DNA of 64,000 nucleotides from positions 248,001-312,000 of the forward strand of contig NZ_FWXV01000002.1 in NCBI RefSeq assembly GCF_900176515.1, given 5' to 3'. The notes under the pieces are model-generated. The model had not been told where the DNA came from. It saw only the letters and a program-made list of their open reading frames with translations, and made no database searches. Shown one piece after another: positions 45,469 to 53,032 of this stretch. This DNA comes from Kibdelosporangium aridum (GTDB lineage Bacteria > Actinomycetota > Actinomycetes > Mycobacteriales > Pseudonocardiaceae). Numbering within the stretch: position 1 is the stretch's first letter; every line of letters begins with the position of its first letter. A program made the position numbers and the translations under genes.

Positions 45469-45809
45469 CTCGTTGTTGAGGGACGTTTGACGGCCTGGAG
45501 ACGGCCTGATCTTGAACCCGTCGGCCCGTACATCTGGCTGAGTTCGTACCGCGTCCAGAGCACCAACTGTGTGTCCATCGGATGCCTCCTCGGTGAGTCA
45601 GTCGGTCGCTGCTCGACCCCTTTCCCTCACCCCTGCCGCCCGTTAGCACCGGATCGACGGTGTCAAGGGTGGGCGCTTGCGACCATGGCGCAGCCACGCC
45701 GTAGGCGCCCTTGATGACGGCGGGCCGGTGTTAAACGATCACTCACGAGGGACCTCTTGGTAGGTCGCGGTCCAACTTCCGCGGCTGTCTGTTGGTGCTC
45801 TTGCTCCTG

Positions 45810-45936
45810 CGCGCCGCCGTTGGCTCCCCCACTCACGCGGCGGCGCGGGCCTGTCCGGGCGACCGACCGGGTGTAGCGGAGCGGGAACCCGGTCGTGTCG
45901 CAATGGACGGCTCCCGCGTCGCGAGCGTGACGCGGG
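45810..45936. other. Cluster of three perfect hairpins, candidate replication or transfer origin
   Basis: CGCGCCGCCG/CGGCGGCGCG (45810-45847), CGACCGGGT/ACCCGGTCG (45864-45895) and CCCGCGTC/GACGCGGG (45913-45936) follow one another. In a rolling-circle element such a non-coding hairpin cluster could be a single-strand origin or a transfer locus; this is inference. Confidence 0.4.
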
Positions 45937-46074
45937 CCGCCAGCGGCGGCGCGCCTTGATCCTCTAGAGCCAAATTCGGCAGCTCATGCACTCGGCAGCT
46001 GTCGTGGTTCGACTGACACTTGACACGTTGGCTTCACCTGATGCTTGACACCGCTGGTCCTGGGTTTGATCAGT

Positions 46075-46215
46075 CGAACATTGCCGCCCGGGTATCGGGT
46101 TTAGCGCCAGTCGGTGCACACGTGCGTCAAGCGCTACCGCGACGGCCGGATGGCCGACCGGTCCCATCGGCCGCGGCCGTGTCCACACCAAACCAACAGC
46201 AGATCGAGACGGTGA
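46075..46215 (+). pseudogene. Decayed IS481-family transposase fragment
   Basis: The reading frame from 46090 gives GYRV-stop-RQSVHTCVKRYRDGRMADRSHRP. This is the N-terminal helix-turn-helix of IS481 transposases, whose family pattern is YGVSRQSVHTWVKRYRDGG..., with a TAG (46102-46104) in place of a Ser codon. The upstream part is in another frame. Only this fragment remains; no inverted repeats or catalytic DDE part were found. Confidence 0.7.
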
Positions 46216-46337
46216 AGTTCGAAGATCAACGCCTCAGCAGCGGCCTACCGAGGTCGGCCTTGGCGTGTCGAGTGTATCGAGCCAGATTGTTCGATAAAAT
46301 GCTTTGATTTGACCGTTCACCAAGGAAGGTTAATGTA

Positions 46338-48185
46338 TTGACCCAACACGACACTGAACCATCTGGACGAACCCTTGTACGCCAAGCATCAAAAGACGAG
46401 AAAAATAATCTCGACGCCGAATTTACAACTATACGCCAACTCAGCAAAAAGGAGTTTCAAGACTTTACGCAAGCTTCACGCTTGCTCTATAGGTACACGA
46501 ACGCATGGACTTGGGACGCAGTAGTTAAGGCAGCCAATGAATTTTCCACCATCCTTAACTCTGCAGCCGATACTGCAAACAAGTCATCAAACACTATAAA
46601 CGGTGCCGATATAGCTAGAGCTAATCTAGCCATGAAGCAAATTGGACGCACGGCCCAAGAATGGGCCAACGAGTTCAACGAGCCAGAATGGCAAAGTTTT
46701 GATGCCATACAAGCGCAAGTCTCAGAATTGACCACGCCGGGCAGTTTGCCATCAATCCTATTCTCACTCGCAGACGACCAATACAGTCAAGTTATCGACT
46801 TTCAGGTTGCGCCAAGAATCTTCCCAGTCGAATTCCAGGTAACCTTGACATCGGACGTTGTAAGCAATAATTCTCTTCCGAGCCCCACCCATTCAGTCAC
46901 TTTTATTCACGACGCCCTTGATAAACTCGCGAAACTCGCGCGTCTAGAGCTTATCAGCATGCAAGAGAAGCTAGAACATGCCGGGAAACTACTGTGGACA
47001 CTGCAAGCCGAGTGCGTTTATGGAGTAGCGGCCATTGTGAAGGATACAGACGTCCAAAACTTCAGGGAAACTGGAAATATAAGTCTCACACAACTTCCGC
47101 TGGCAAGTATAAATCCAGTGATGAACGCCGTGCGTGCAGCAAAGCAGTTCGAACGCCTAAAGGGGAGGCCCCGAAATACAACTCGCCCAGGTCCAACAGC
47201 GACCCCACAAGCAGAACAGCAGAATAATTCCGAGTCAACCGAAAAAAAGCGTCCCAACGCTTCAAACAGCCGCGCAGGAAATGACCGACAGCAGCAGCCT
47301 GTTGCAGTCGAGCCGATCGACATACAGATGCTACTCGAAGAGATTTCAAGGCTACCTCCCGAAGTGGAGCGCAGATGGTCACAGGCTCTAGCTAACGAAA
47401 TGCGTGCGGACAACGAAAAACTTAATAACAAATTCATGAGCCTCGCCGTCGCACTAACTGACCAGCTAATGGTTAGGGAACAGGAAATGCGATCACGCGA
47501 CGAAAACATCACTATCCGACAGTTTCCGATTAGAACAGACGATGCCGACGTATTCAATACGAACCCAACGCCGGACGAGCATGCCTATCAATTTCTCGTG
47601 GCCCAGGCTGCTGCTATGAAGCTCTTTACTGAACAGACTCGGCTACTTTTGCAAGCTCCGTCAAACTTTAGCGTTAACCTCCCATCTGGACGACAAGAGT
47701 CCTGGTGGTCGTCAGGGGCGTTCAGCACATTAAACGATCTTGCGCAAGTTGTAGTTAACCTATTCCACGTTTCGTTGGAACCAGCCAAAGATTCTCATCG
47801 GAAACCTCACGAGCCACACCCCTGGTTGTTCTATGTCCGCCTGATTGACCAGTCTTTTCACTCCGGGCACGTGGAAGCTGCTTTGGTCCACGCGGCCCGA
47901 GCTGTGGCGCTTATTGCACGACAGAACGGGGTTACCGGCGACATAGACGCCAAGGATCTGACAAACGCTCCTTTTCTCCAGCAGTTTCCACACGCCGTTT
48001 CGGCACTATTCGAGATAGTGACTCAAATAACAAAGGGAGGCAACGTCAGTATCGCAACAGCATGGTGTTTGGCACACTTCTGGCGGGACGCGCTTAGTGA
48101 ACTTGCCGCAAAGAGCCTTCCTCTGCCGATTTTTTCAAGCCGACAAACCGATCAGGACATTCAAGGTGTGGAGAACGACCGTTGA
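46338..48185 (+). CDS. Large unknown protein, first gene of an AT-rich two-gene module
   Basis: 615 residues, TTG start with GGAAGG upstream. I do not recognise a family. Visible features are a helical N-terminal half (residues ~1-260), a disordered Gln/Asn/Ser/Thr-rich linker (~275-325: TATPQAEQQNNSESTEKK), and a helical C-terminal part rich in Trp (ESWWSSGAFSTLND, AWCLAHFWRDAL). There is no signal peptide or membrane segment. GC is clearly below the neighbours, with TTA and AGA codons. Its stop overlaps the next gene's TTG start, so the two are coupled. Probably a cargo gene acquired by the element. Confidence 0.75.
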   Translation: MTQHDTEPSGRTLVRQASKDEKNNLDAEFTTIRQLSKKEFQDFTQASRLLYRYTNAWTWDAVVKAANEFSTILNSAADTANKSSNTINGADIARANLAMKQIGRTAQEWANEFNEPEWQSFDAIQAQVSELTTPGSLPSILFSLADDQYSQVIDFQVAPRIFPVEFQVTLTSDVVSNNSLPSPTHSVTFIHDALDKLAKLARLELISMQEKLEHAGKLLWTLQAECVYGVAAIVKDTDVQNFRETGNISLTQLPLASINPVMNAVRAAKQFERLKGRPRNTTRPGPTATPQAEQQNNSESTEKKRPNASNSRAGNDRQQQPVAVEPIDIQMLLEEISRLPPEVERRWSQALANEMRADNEKLNNKFMSLAVALTDQLMVREQEMRSRDENITIRQFPIRTDDADVFNTNPTPDEHAYQFLVAQAAAMKLFTEQTRLLLQAPSNFSVNLPSGRQESWWSSGAFSTLNDLAQVVVNLFHVSLEPAKDSHRKPHEPHPWLFYVRLIDQSFHSGHVEAALVHAARAVALIARQNGVTGDIDAKDLTNAPFLQQFPHAVSALFEIVTQITKGGNVSIATAWCLAHFWRDALSELAAKSLPLPIFSSRQTDQDIQGVENDR

Positions 48186-49585
48186 GTCATTTTCCTAAAT
48201 ATGCAAACCCCTTTGGCGACGCAGCAACAAGCAACAGACTGACAGGCGTTGTATTTAAGATAGGAGACGTAGACGTCACGTCCGCAGTTGTAGACAGTAG
48301 TTTCCACAGAAGAATGAATCAAGTTCCGAGTGCGGAGATCCGGCTATCGCCAGCGTATCCGTTTATACTGAATATAGATTGGCGAGCAGGAGTCCATGTC
48401 TCACGTGGTCACGGAGAAAATGCCCAGCCCGTGTTTGGCGGCGACATATTAAGTGTCGAAGTTGTTGAGAATAACCTTTTTGTCCGGTGTACAGGTGTCG
48501 CCTCATTCGAGGAAGTACAACTTGGTGGATACGCATACCGTGGACGCAATGTGCCGACAGAGTTGGTTTATGCAACCGCACGAGACGCCGGTCTTCGCGA
48601 AAATGAAATTTCTATTACTGCCACCAAAAAGCCGCTTGAGGTGTACGAAGTAGTTATCCCCCTTCGCGGGATCCAGGCACCTATGACCACACTCCAGATA
48701 GGACAAGTCTCCATACACGGAGGTGCTATACGCGGGAGAGCCGAGACCCTACTTGGCAAGAGCGCGATAGTACAGCGCTATGCAGAAGTAGGCGTCTACG
48801 CTGTTGTGTATACCTCAGCAGTGCACATGCACGAGGCTGAACAGCAAGCAATAATTGAAGTTGAGTCGATGCTTGAATGGCTGGCGGTGAGGACCCGATA
48901 TTCACTTGCTACTCTTCCCGACGGTACGAATCCCGACTGGTTCCGAGGAACGACGTTGAGCAAAATTCGTCGTGATAGCCTCACGCTCGTGCGCGGGATT
49001 CTCACAGGAGGTGTTTGGCTACGAGATACAACGTCAAGACGATTTGCTCCAGACATCGCACTAGAGGACACGAAACTAGGCCTTTTGAAACCTTCGCCCG
49101 GGTATCACCTCCTAGAGAATCTGCGTCATGCAATCTCGGCATGTGCTCGCGCCGGGCGCGAGATCGATCCTATCAATCGAATCACAGCAATATGGGACGC
49201 CGTAGAATTCTACGCGGGCAAGACTAGCATCCAACGATTCTTCACCAGCCGTGAGCTAAAATCGATTAGGCGCGCATTTCCAGACGACTTGAGCAGGCAA
49301 CAACGGGAACGACTGAACCAAATTCTTGAACAAGTCAACATGCCTCCGCTTCTCGCACGATTTCGTCGCCAGATTGCGGTTGATGGCGTCCCGCTAACCG
49401 AGTCGGAATTCAACAAATTTGCTAATCTTCGAAAGATTCGGAATGATCTGGTTCACGGCAGACTCCAACACGCAGGCTCCGTAGATACGGAAGACATAGA
49501 ACGATGCCTGGCCCTGCTCGCAAGGATACTGATGTTCGCAGTGGCCAACGCAAATAGATCAGATAACGCTTACAGAGATATGTAA
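48182..49585 (+). CDS. Protein with HEPN-like C terminus and gpD/VgrG-like N-terminal region, second gene of the AT-rich module
   Basis: 467 residues, TTG start in a TTGA overlap. The N-terminal ~150 residues (DVTSAVVDSSFHRRMNQVPSAEI, GGDILSVEVVENNLFVRCTG, NVPTELVYATARDAGL) have the order of strands and helices seen in phage tail gpD/VgrG-like hubs. The C-terminal ~140 residues look like an Apea-type HEPN domain with R420-N-D-L-V-H425 (R-x4-H), the RNase motif of HEPN toxins. The segment AIWDAVEFYAGK is the preceding helix. TTA and AGA codons occur. Function unknown; an RNase effector is plausible. The gpD-like reading is tentative. Confidence 0.65.
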   Translation: MSHFPKYANPFGDAATSNRLTGVVFKIGDVDVTSAVVDSSFHRRMNQVPSAEIRLSPAYPFILNIDWRAGVHVSRGHGENAQPVFGGDILSVEVVENNLFVRCTGVASFEEVQLGGYAYRGRNVPTELVYATARDAGLRENEISITATKKPLEVYEVVIPLRGIQAPMTTLQIGQVSIHGGAIRGRAETLLGKSAIVQRYAEVGVYAVVYTSAVHMHEAEQQAIIEVESMLEWLAVRTRYSLATLPDGTNPDWFRGTTLSKIRRDSLTLVRGILTGGVWLRDTTSRRFAPDIALEDTKLGLLKPSPGYHLLENLRHAISACARAGREIDPINRITAIWDAVEFYAGKTSIQRFFTSRELKSIRRAFPDDLSRQQRERLNQILEQVNMPPLLARFRRQIAVDGVPLTESEFNKFANLRKIRNDLVHGRLQHAGSVDTEDIERCLALLARILMFAVANANRSDNAYRDM

Positions 49586-49616
49586 TAGCCCGTCTAAAGT
49601 CTGCGGGGTAGCGCGC

Positions 49617-50180
49617 GTGAATAGAATTGGGAACTGGGGTACCGAAATTGCACGTCATCACCTCGAAAAGCCGCTTCCCCGCCGTTGGGCGCATGTACGA
49701 GGGGTTGCTAAGCGTGCCCGCCTAGCGAGGCCACTTTTGCAACCGGAAATCAGTGACCTTTTGGTTGCGGCCGGTATGTTGCATGACGTCGGCTATGCAC
49801 CTGACCTTGCAAACACTGGGTTTCATCCGCTAGACGGTGCTCGTTACCTGCGGAGGCTGGACGCCCCCGAGCGGCTGTGTGCGTTGGTCGCCCATCACTC
49901 ATGTGCGTGGCGCGAGGCCGAGTTGCGTGGGTTGTCGGCGGAGTTGGCGGAGTGGGTGGATGAGGAGACGCCGTTGCGGGATGCGTTGTGGTGGGCGGAT
50001 ATGACGACGTCGCCGGATGGGGAGGTGGTGTCGTTTGATGAGCGGGTGAAGGAGATTCAGGAGCGGTACGGGCCGGATGACCTGGTGGCGTTCTTCATCA
50101 GGCAGGCGGAGCCGGAGTTGCGGGCGGCGGTGGAGCGGACTGAGGAGCGGTTGCGGGCGGCGGGGATTGAGTTCGAGTAG
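49617..50180 (+). CDS. HD-domain phosphohydrolase
   Basis: 187 residues. The metal-binding set is His in RRWAHVRGV, His-Asp in LHDVGYAPDL, His in ALVAHHS and Asp in WWADMTTSPDG, the HD order. It may hydrolyse nucleotides or phosphate esters. I recall such HD proteins beside NUDIX and XRE genes in other actinomycete plasmids and AICEs. GTG 49617 follows GCGGGGTA. It lies between the cargo module and the NUDIX gene. Convergent to NUDIX. Confidence 0.85.
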   Translation: MNRIGNWGTEIARHHLEKPLPRRWAHVRGVAKRARLARPLLQPEISDLLVAAGMLHDVGYAPDLANTGFHPLDGARYLRRLDAPERLCALVAHHSCAWREAELRGLSAELAEWVDEETPLRDALWWADMTTSPDGEVVSFDERVKEIQERYGPDDLVAFFIRQAEPELRAAVERTEERLRAAGIEFE

Positions 50181-50184
50181 CCCT

Positions 50185-50661
50185 CTAGGTGTAGTAAGGC
50201 TCGGTGCGGTTGTCGAAGCCGTGCTGAATGCGGAGCCGGATGGACGGGTGGATGGTGAGTTCCGCCAGCTTCGACTGGTCGATCCAGGCGGCTTCTTTGC
50301 TTTCGCTGCTGGTACGGAGTGAGCCGCCGATGGGGCGGGCGCGGAAGCAGATAGAGAACTCCTGACGAACTTCGCCGTCGTCGTAGGCGATGACGTGATC
50401 GGGGTTGGAGTAGATGCCGATCAGCCCAGTGACCTCGATGTCTATCCCGGTCTCCTCCTGGACTTCGCGGACAGCTGCCTGCGTGACGGTCTCGCCGGGG
50501 TCGAGGCCTCCTCCGGGGATGGCGTAGAGGTCGTTGTCGGTGCGGCGGATCATCAGCAGCTGGTTGGCGTCGTCCAGGACGAACGCGCTCACGGCCACCC
50601 GGATGCTGTTGGCGGTGGGTGCGTCGGGGTCGTGGTAGTGATCGATGCGAGCCATAGCCAC
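50185..50661 (-). CDS. NUDIX hydrolase
   Basis: 158 residues with the complete NUDIX box GGLDPGETVTQAAVREVQEETGI near residues 51-73 and a hydrophobic core (ISVAFVLDDANQLLMIRR-like). It hydrolyses nucleoside-diphosphate derivatives; the substrate is not predictable. GTG 50661 is three bases after the XRE gene's stop, so both are in one operon. ATG 50655 is the alternative start. Typical accessory of AICEs. Confidence 0.9.
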   Translation of the reverse strand: MAMARIDHYHDPDAPTANSIRVAVSAFVLDDANQLLMIRRTDNDLYAIPGGGLDPGETVTQAAVREVQEETGIDIEVTGLIGIYSNPDHVIAYDDGEVRQEFSICFRARPIGGSLRTSSESKEAAWIDQSKLAELTIHPSIRLRIQHGFDNRTEPYYT

Positions 50662-50664
50662 TGT

Positions 50665-51408
50665 CTACCCCGTGTAGGGCGTGGCGTCGCGCCAGACGGA
50701 TTCGAGGCTTTCCGAGTACGTCTCGAACAGGTCGCCTGCTGAGAGTCGGCGCAGGTGGAGCGCGGGTGCGTGTGCGCCGGGGAAGCCGTAGACGTGGGTG
50801 TTGACGATCATCTCGTCGTCGAAGCGAAAGACTGAGTTGTACAGGGTCGTCCCATGTAGCCGGATCTCTACACCCGGGACCTTGAGCAGCGGTCGGACGA
50901 ACGCCAAGGCGTTGCGGATACGAGCGGCGACTGTGTCCTTGTCCAGTTGTTCCTCTTGGCTGCGCTTGGTTGCCTCGGCTGCGGTCGGGTCGCCGAACAA
51001 CAACCGGATCTTGGCGCCGGACTTGGCCTTGGTGGCCAGTTGCTTCGCGAAGGAGGGGCGCTCGACCAAGAACAGCGCGGCCAGAGACAGGACTTCGACG
51101 TGTTCATGGGCGTCGTTCAGGAGGCGGTCCCACAAGTCCGCGGGGATGGAGTTGCGGTGTGGGTAGACCTTGACTACCTCGGATTCGGCGATCTCGGTGG
51201 CGCGTTCTGGTGCGACGGCGTCGGGCCACAGGTAGCTCTCGGTCTCGCGGACCATCGCGGCGATGGCGTGCCGGTGGCGCTGGTAGGGCGTGCGGCCTCT
51301 GGTGATCCAGCGCTCGACGGTCTTAGGATCGACGTCGATTGCGGCGGCGAGTTGTGTGGGCGTCAAACCGTTGCGCAGCAAGGCGTCTCGTAGCCGGTCG
51401 TTCGGCAT
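50665..51408 (-). CDS. XRE-type helix-turn-helix protein with DUF5919 domain
   Basis: 247 residues. The N-terminal XRE domain (LRDALLRNGLTPTQLAAAIDVDPKTVERWITRGRTPY) is followed by a DUF5919-like domain (IPADLWDRLLNDAHEHVEVLSLAALFLVER...LFGDP...IRLHGTTLYNSVFRFDDEMIVNTHVYG) of the phospholipase-D-like fold. Such proteins are common in actinomycete plasmids and AICEs and probably regulate the element. It is the first gene of the XRE-NUDIX operon and is divergent from the Pra-like operon; the shared spacer holds GGGACGTC repeats that are a likely operator. Confidence 0.85.
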   Translation of the reverse strand: MPNDRLRDALLRNGLTPTQLAAAIDVDPKTVERWITRGRTPYQRHRHAIAAMVRETESYLWPDAVAPERATEIAESEVVKVYPHRNSIPADLWDRLLNDAHEHVEVLSLAALFLVERPSFAKQLATKAKSGAKIRLLFGDPTAAEATKRSQEEQLDKDTVAARIRNALAFVRPLLKVPGVEIRLHGTTLYNSVFRFDDEMIVNTHVYGFPGAHAPALHLRRLSAGDLFETYSESLESVWRDATPYTG

Positions 51409-51429
51409 TACCCCTCCCCCGGGGACGTG

Positions 51430-51472
51430 TGGGACGTCTTCAAGCTAGCACAGGACGTCCCAAGAAGTCCCA
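51430..51472. promoter_or_regulatory. GGGACGTC repeats in the XRE/Pra divergent promoter
   Basis: TGGGACGTC (51430-51438), GACGTCCCA (51454-51462) and GAAGTCCCA (51464-51472) form an inverted repeat plus a direct repeat. GGGGACGTG (51421-51429) resembles them. Candidate operator for the XRE-DUF5919 protein. Confidence 0.6.
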
Positions 51473-51550
51473 TCGTGTGGTGCTCGCGTCCTCCTTTTTG
51501 GACGAATCTGTATCCCGAGGTCATGAAGACTGGAAAGGGAGACAGACAAG

Positions 51551-51964
51551 ATGCCGATCATTCCGACCAGGTTCGCCGCCGAGTTCGGTGAAGTGTTCCC
51601 CTTCGGCGCGTTTGTGCTGGGTGTTGAGCCGTCGATTGAGTTTCAGTCCGACCCTGCGGCGCCGAAGCGGCAGGAACGAGACCGTGAGACCAACGAGCTG
51701 GTGTGGATCGTGCGGGCGCTGGACGCGAACGAAGAGGCCGCACGGTTCGGCGCCGAGTTCAAGGTGAAGGTGGCCGCTCCGCAGCAACCGGTTCCCCCGC
51801 CCAAGATCCAGGGCTTTCCGTACGCGCCGGTCGAGTTCGAAGGTCTGACGATCACGCCGTATGCCAACAACAAGGGCCGGATCGCGCACAGCTTCCGCGC
51901 GAAAGGCATGAAAGCGCCTGGTGGTGCCAAAACCGCCCGTTCTGAGCAGAAGTCGGCCGCGTGA
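51551..51964 (+). CDS. Pra-like plasmid replication, integration and excision activator
   Basis: 137 residues beginning MPIIPTRFAAEFGEVFPFGAFVLG, with FPYAPVEFEGLTITPYANNKGRIAHSFRA near the C terminus. The sequence matches the small Pra-type activator of pSAM2-like elements as I recall it. In pSAM2 Pra turns on repSA, xis and int. It is first in an operon of small genes leading to the transfer and replication genes. The stop overlaps the next gene's GTG by 4 bp. Identification rests on memory of the family, not a search. Confidence 0.75.
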   Translation: MPIIPTRFAAEFGEVFPFGAFVLGVEPSIEFQSDPAAPKRQERDRETNELVWIVRALDANEEAARFGAEFKVKVAAPQQPVPPPKIQGFPYAPVEFEGLTITPYANNKGRIAHSFRAKGMKAPGGAKTARSEQKSAA

Positions 51965-52191
51965 ATCCGCAGGAGACGGACATGCGCGACTTGGTGAGCG
52001 TTCACGTGTCGGGGAACTTGCCGATTCGTTCTCGCGCTCTGCCGTTCGCCGATCGGGTGGAGATCCGTCTCGGCAACGCCTTTCCGGTCGCGCTGCTGGT
52101 CGACCGGGCTGCAATCGATCGACTTCTGGACGCGATCGTGTCCAGCCGGATTGCCCTGGAAACAGCGACTAGTCGGCCTGAGGAGGGGTGA
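51961..52191 (+). CDS. Small AICE protein, function unknown (76 aa)
   Basis: GTG start in a GTGA overlap with the Pra-like gene. It encodes two basic/hydrophobic strands (DLVSVHVSGNLPIRSRAL, VEIRLGNAFPVALLVD) and a helix (AAIDRLLDAIVSSRIALE). I do not recognise it. The overlap and position within the element operon support it as real. Confidence 0.6.
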   Translation: MNPQETDMRDLVSVHVSGNLPIRSRALPFADRVEIRLGNAFPVALLVDRAAIDRLLDAIVSSRIALETATSRPEEG

Positions 52192-52194
52192 GCG

Positions 52195-52416
52195 GTGGGG
52201 TTCAACGTCACGTGCTCGCCGGGCAAGAACGCAACGGCAGGGATGGTGCTCGTTACGCCTGAACTGCCCGCACTGATCCTGTACCTGGACCCGGTCAATC
52301 TCGCCATTCAGCTGCCACCGTTCCCGAATGGCGCCTTGGCGTTCTCCCGGTTCTGCCGTGAGCTGTCTCGGGAAGCGACGCGGCTGGCTGACGTGCTCGA
52401 TGGGAGCGCGGAGTGA
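52195..52416 (+). CDS. Small AICE protein, function unknown (73 aa)
   Basis: GTG start four bases after the previous stop with GGAGGGGTG upstream. The protein has a beta-rich N-terminal half (GMVLVTPELPALILYLDP) and a C-terminal helix (FSRFCRELSREATRLADVLDG). No family recognised. It overlaps the following gene by 4 bp. Confidence 0.55.
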   Translation: MGFNVTCSPGKNATAGMVLVTPELPALILYLDPVNLAIQLPPFPNGALAFSRFCRELSREATRLADVLDGSAE

Positions 52417-52697
52417 TGGACGCTGCGTGGCAAGGTCCAGGGCCGGACGCGTCTCCTCGTGAGATCGTGCAGGCGTTGCGGACGCGGGCGGAGAACTTCA
52501 CCGTGTTCGCCGACGCCCTTGCCGACTTCGACAGGGGCAACGCGGCCGTGGTTCGCGAAGACGCTTTCTTGTTGCGGTGTCAGGCGGCCGTGCTCGAAGG
52601 AATCGCCGAGCTGCATGACGAGTTGGGCGACCAGGCCCGGACGCTGGACGCGTTTGCCAAGCAGTTGCGGGGTCTGAGGCCGCCTATGGACTCATAG
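52413..52697 (+). CDS. Small AICE protein, function unknown (94 aa)
   Basis: ATG start overlapping the previous stop. Mostly helical (IVQALRTRAENFTVFADALADF, LLRCQAAVLEGIAELHDELGDQ), soluble. No family recognised. It ends before a 152-bp spacer that precedes the transfer genes. Likely part of the same transcript as the Pra-like gene. Confidence 0.55.
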   Translation: MMDAAWQGPGPDASPREIVQALRTRAENFTVFADALADFDRGNAAVVREDAFLLRCQAAVLEGIAELHDELGDQARTLDAFAKQLRGLRPPMDS

Positions 52698-52754
52698 GCA
52701 CTCAATCCACTTTAGACACTTGGCGCACGCGGGTCGTGTGGCGATGGCGCACGA

Positions 52755-52765
52755 CCTGTTACAGG
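52755..52765. promoter_or_regulatory. Palindrome CCTGT-T-ACAGG in the transfer-gene promoter
   Basis: CCTGTTACAGG is a perfect 5-bp inverted repeat with a central T. It lies ~90 bp upstream of the zinc-ribbon gene. The 9-mer TGGCGCACG occurs twice just before it. Candidate operator; the protein is unknown. Confidence 0.35.
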
Positions 52766-52781
52766 ACAACGATTCCCGTAG

Positions 52782-52826
52782 GCACAGAAGCGGACCCTTG
52801 GCTACCAACCTGTTCCGCTTCTGTGC
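52782..52826. terminator. 13-bp hairpin upstream of the transfer genes
   Basis: GCACAGAAGCGGA (52782-52794) and TCCGCTTCTGTGC (52814-52826) pair perfectly over a 19-nt loop. It could end the small-gene transcript or serve as a transfer-locus or regulatory hairpin. Confidence 0.5.
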
Positions 52827-52849
52827 TGCCTACCCACCTGGAGTAGACA

Positions 52850-53032
52850 GTGGACAGCGTAGAACCCACACCGGTGGTGTCCGCAAGTGGGGTCACCCGA
52901 ACGCGGTGTGAGAAATGCAAGAAGTTCGCCCGGCTACTGCCCGGCGACACCGAGTGCTCGACGTGCCTCGGCGCGCTGGCGTTGACGTTCGGCGACATCA
53001 CCACTCTTGTGATCGAGCGGGGTGGTTGGTGA
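52850..53032 (+). CDS. Zinc-ribbon small protein (60 aa)
   Basis: GTG start. The protein has two CxxC knuckles, CEKCKKF and CSTCLGAL, separated by about 13 residues, a likely zinc ribbon. The C terminus is ITTLVIERGGW. Its TGA shares the A of the ATG of the transfer gene (TGATG), showing translational coupling. A role in transfer or regulation is possible; no family was identified. Confidence 0.6.
   Translation: MDSVEPTPVVSASGVTRTRCEKCKKFARLLPGDTECSTCLGALALTFGDITTLVIERGGW

Larger units (their letters stand above)
45409..46337. other. Left-end non-coding region of the element
   Basis: No well-supported gene is seen apart from a decayed transposase fragment. A minus-strand frame starting at 45578 has a strong GAGGAGG site but runs through attL without stop. 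A group of three GC-rich hairpins lies at 45810-45936. Confidence 0.5.

Noticed and set aside
45431-45697. Short minus-strand frame in the AICE left end
   Set aside because: Its translation has no recognisable pattern and overlaps the sodN terminator; treated as non-coding.
46020-46307. Plus-strand frame over the IS481 remnant
   Set aside because: It is in a different frame from the transposase similarity and has no domain or ribosome site.
49617-50180. HD protein as part of the AT-rich module
   Set aside because: It lies 31 bp after the module but its 3' two thirds have host-like GC, and HD genes commonly accompany NUDIX/XRE genes in AICEs, so I keep it separate.
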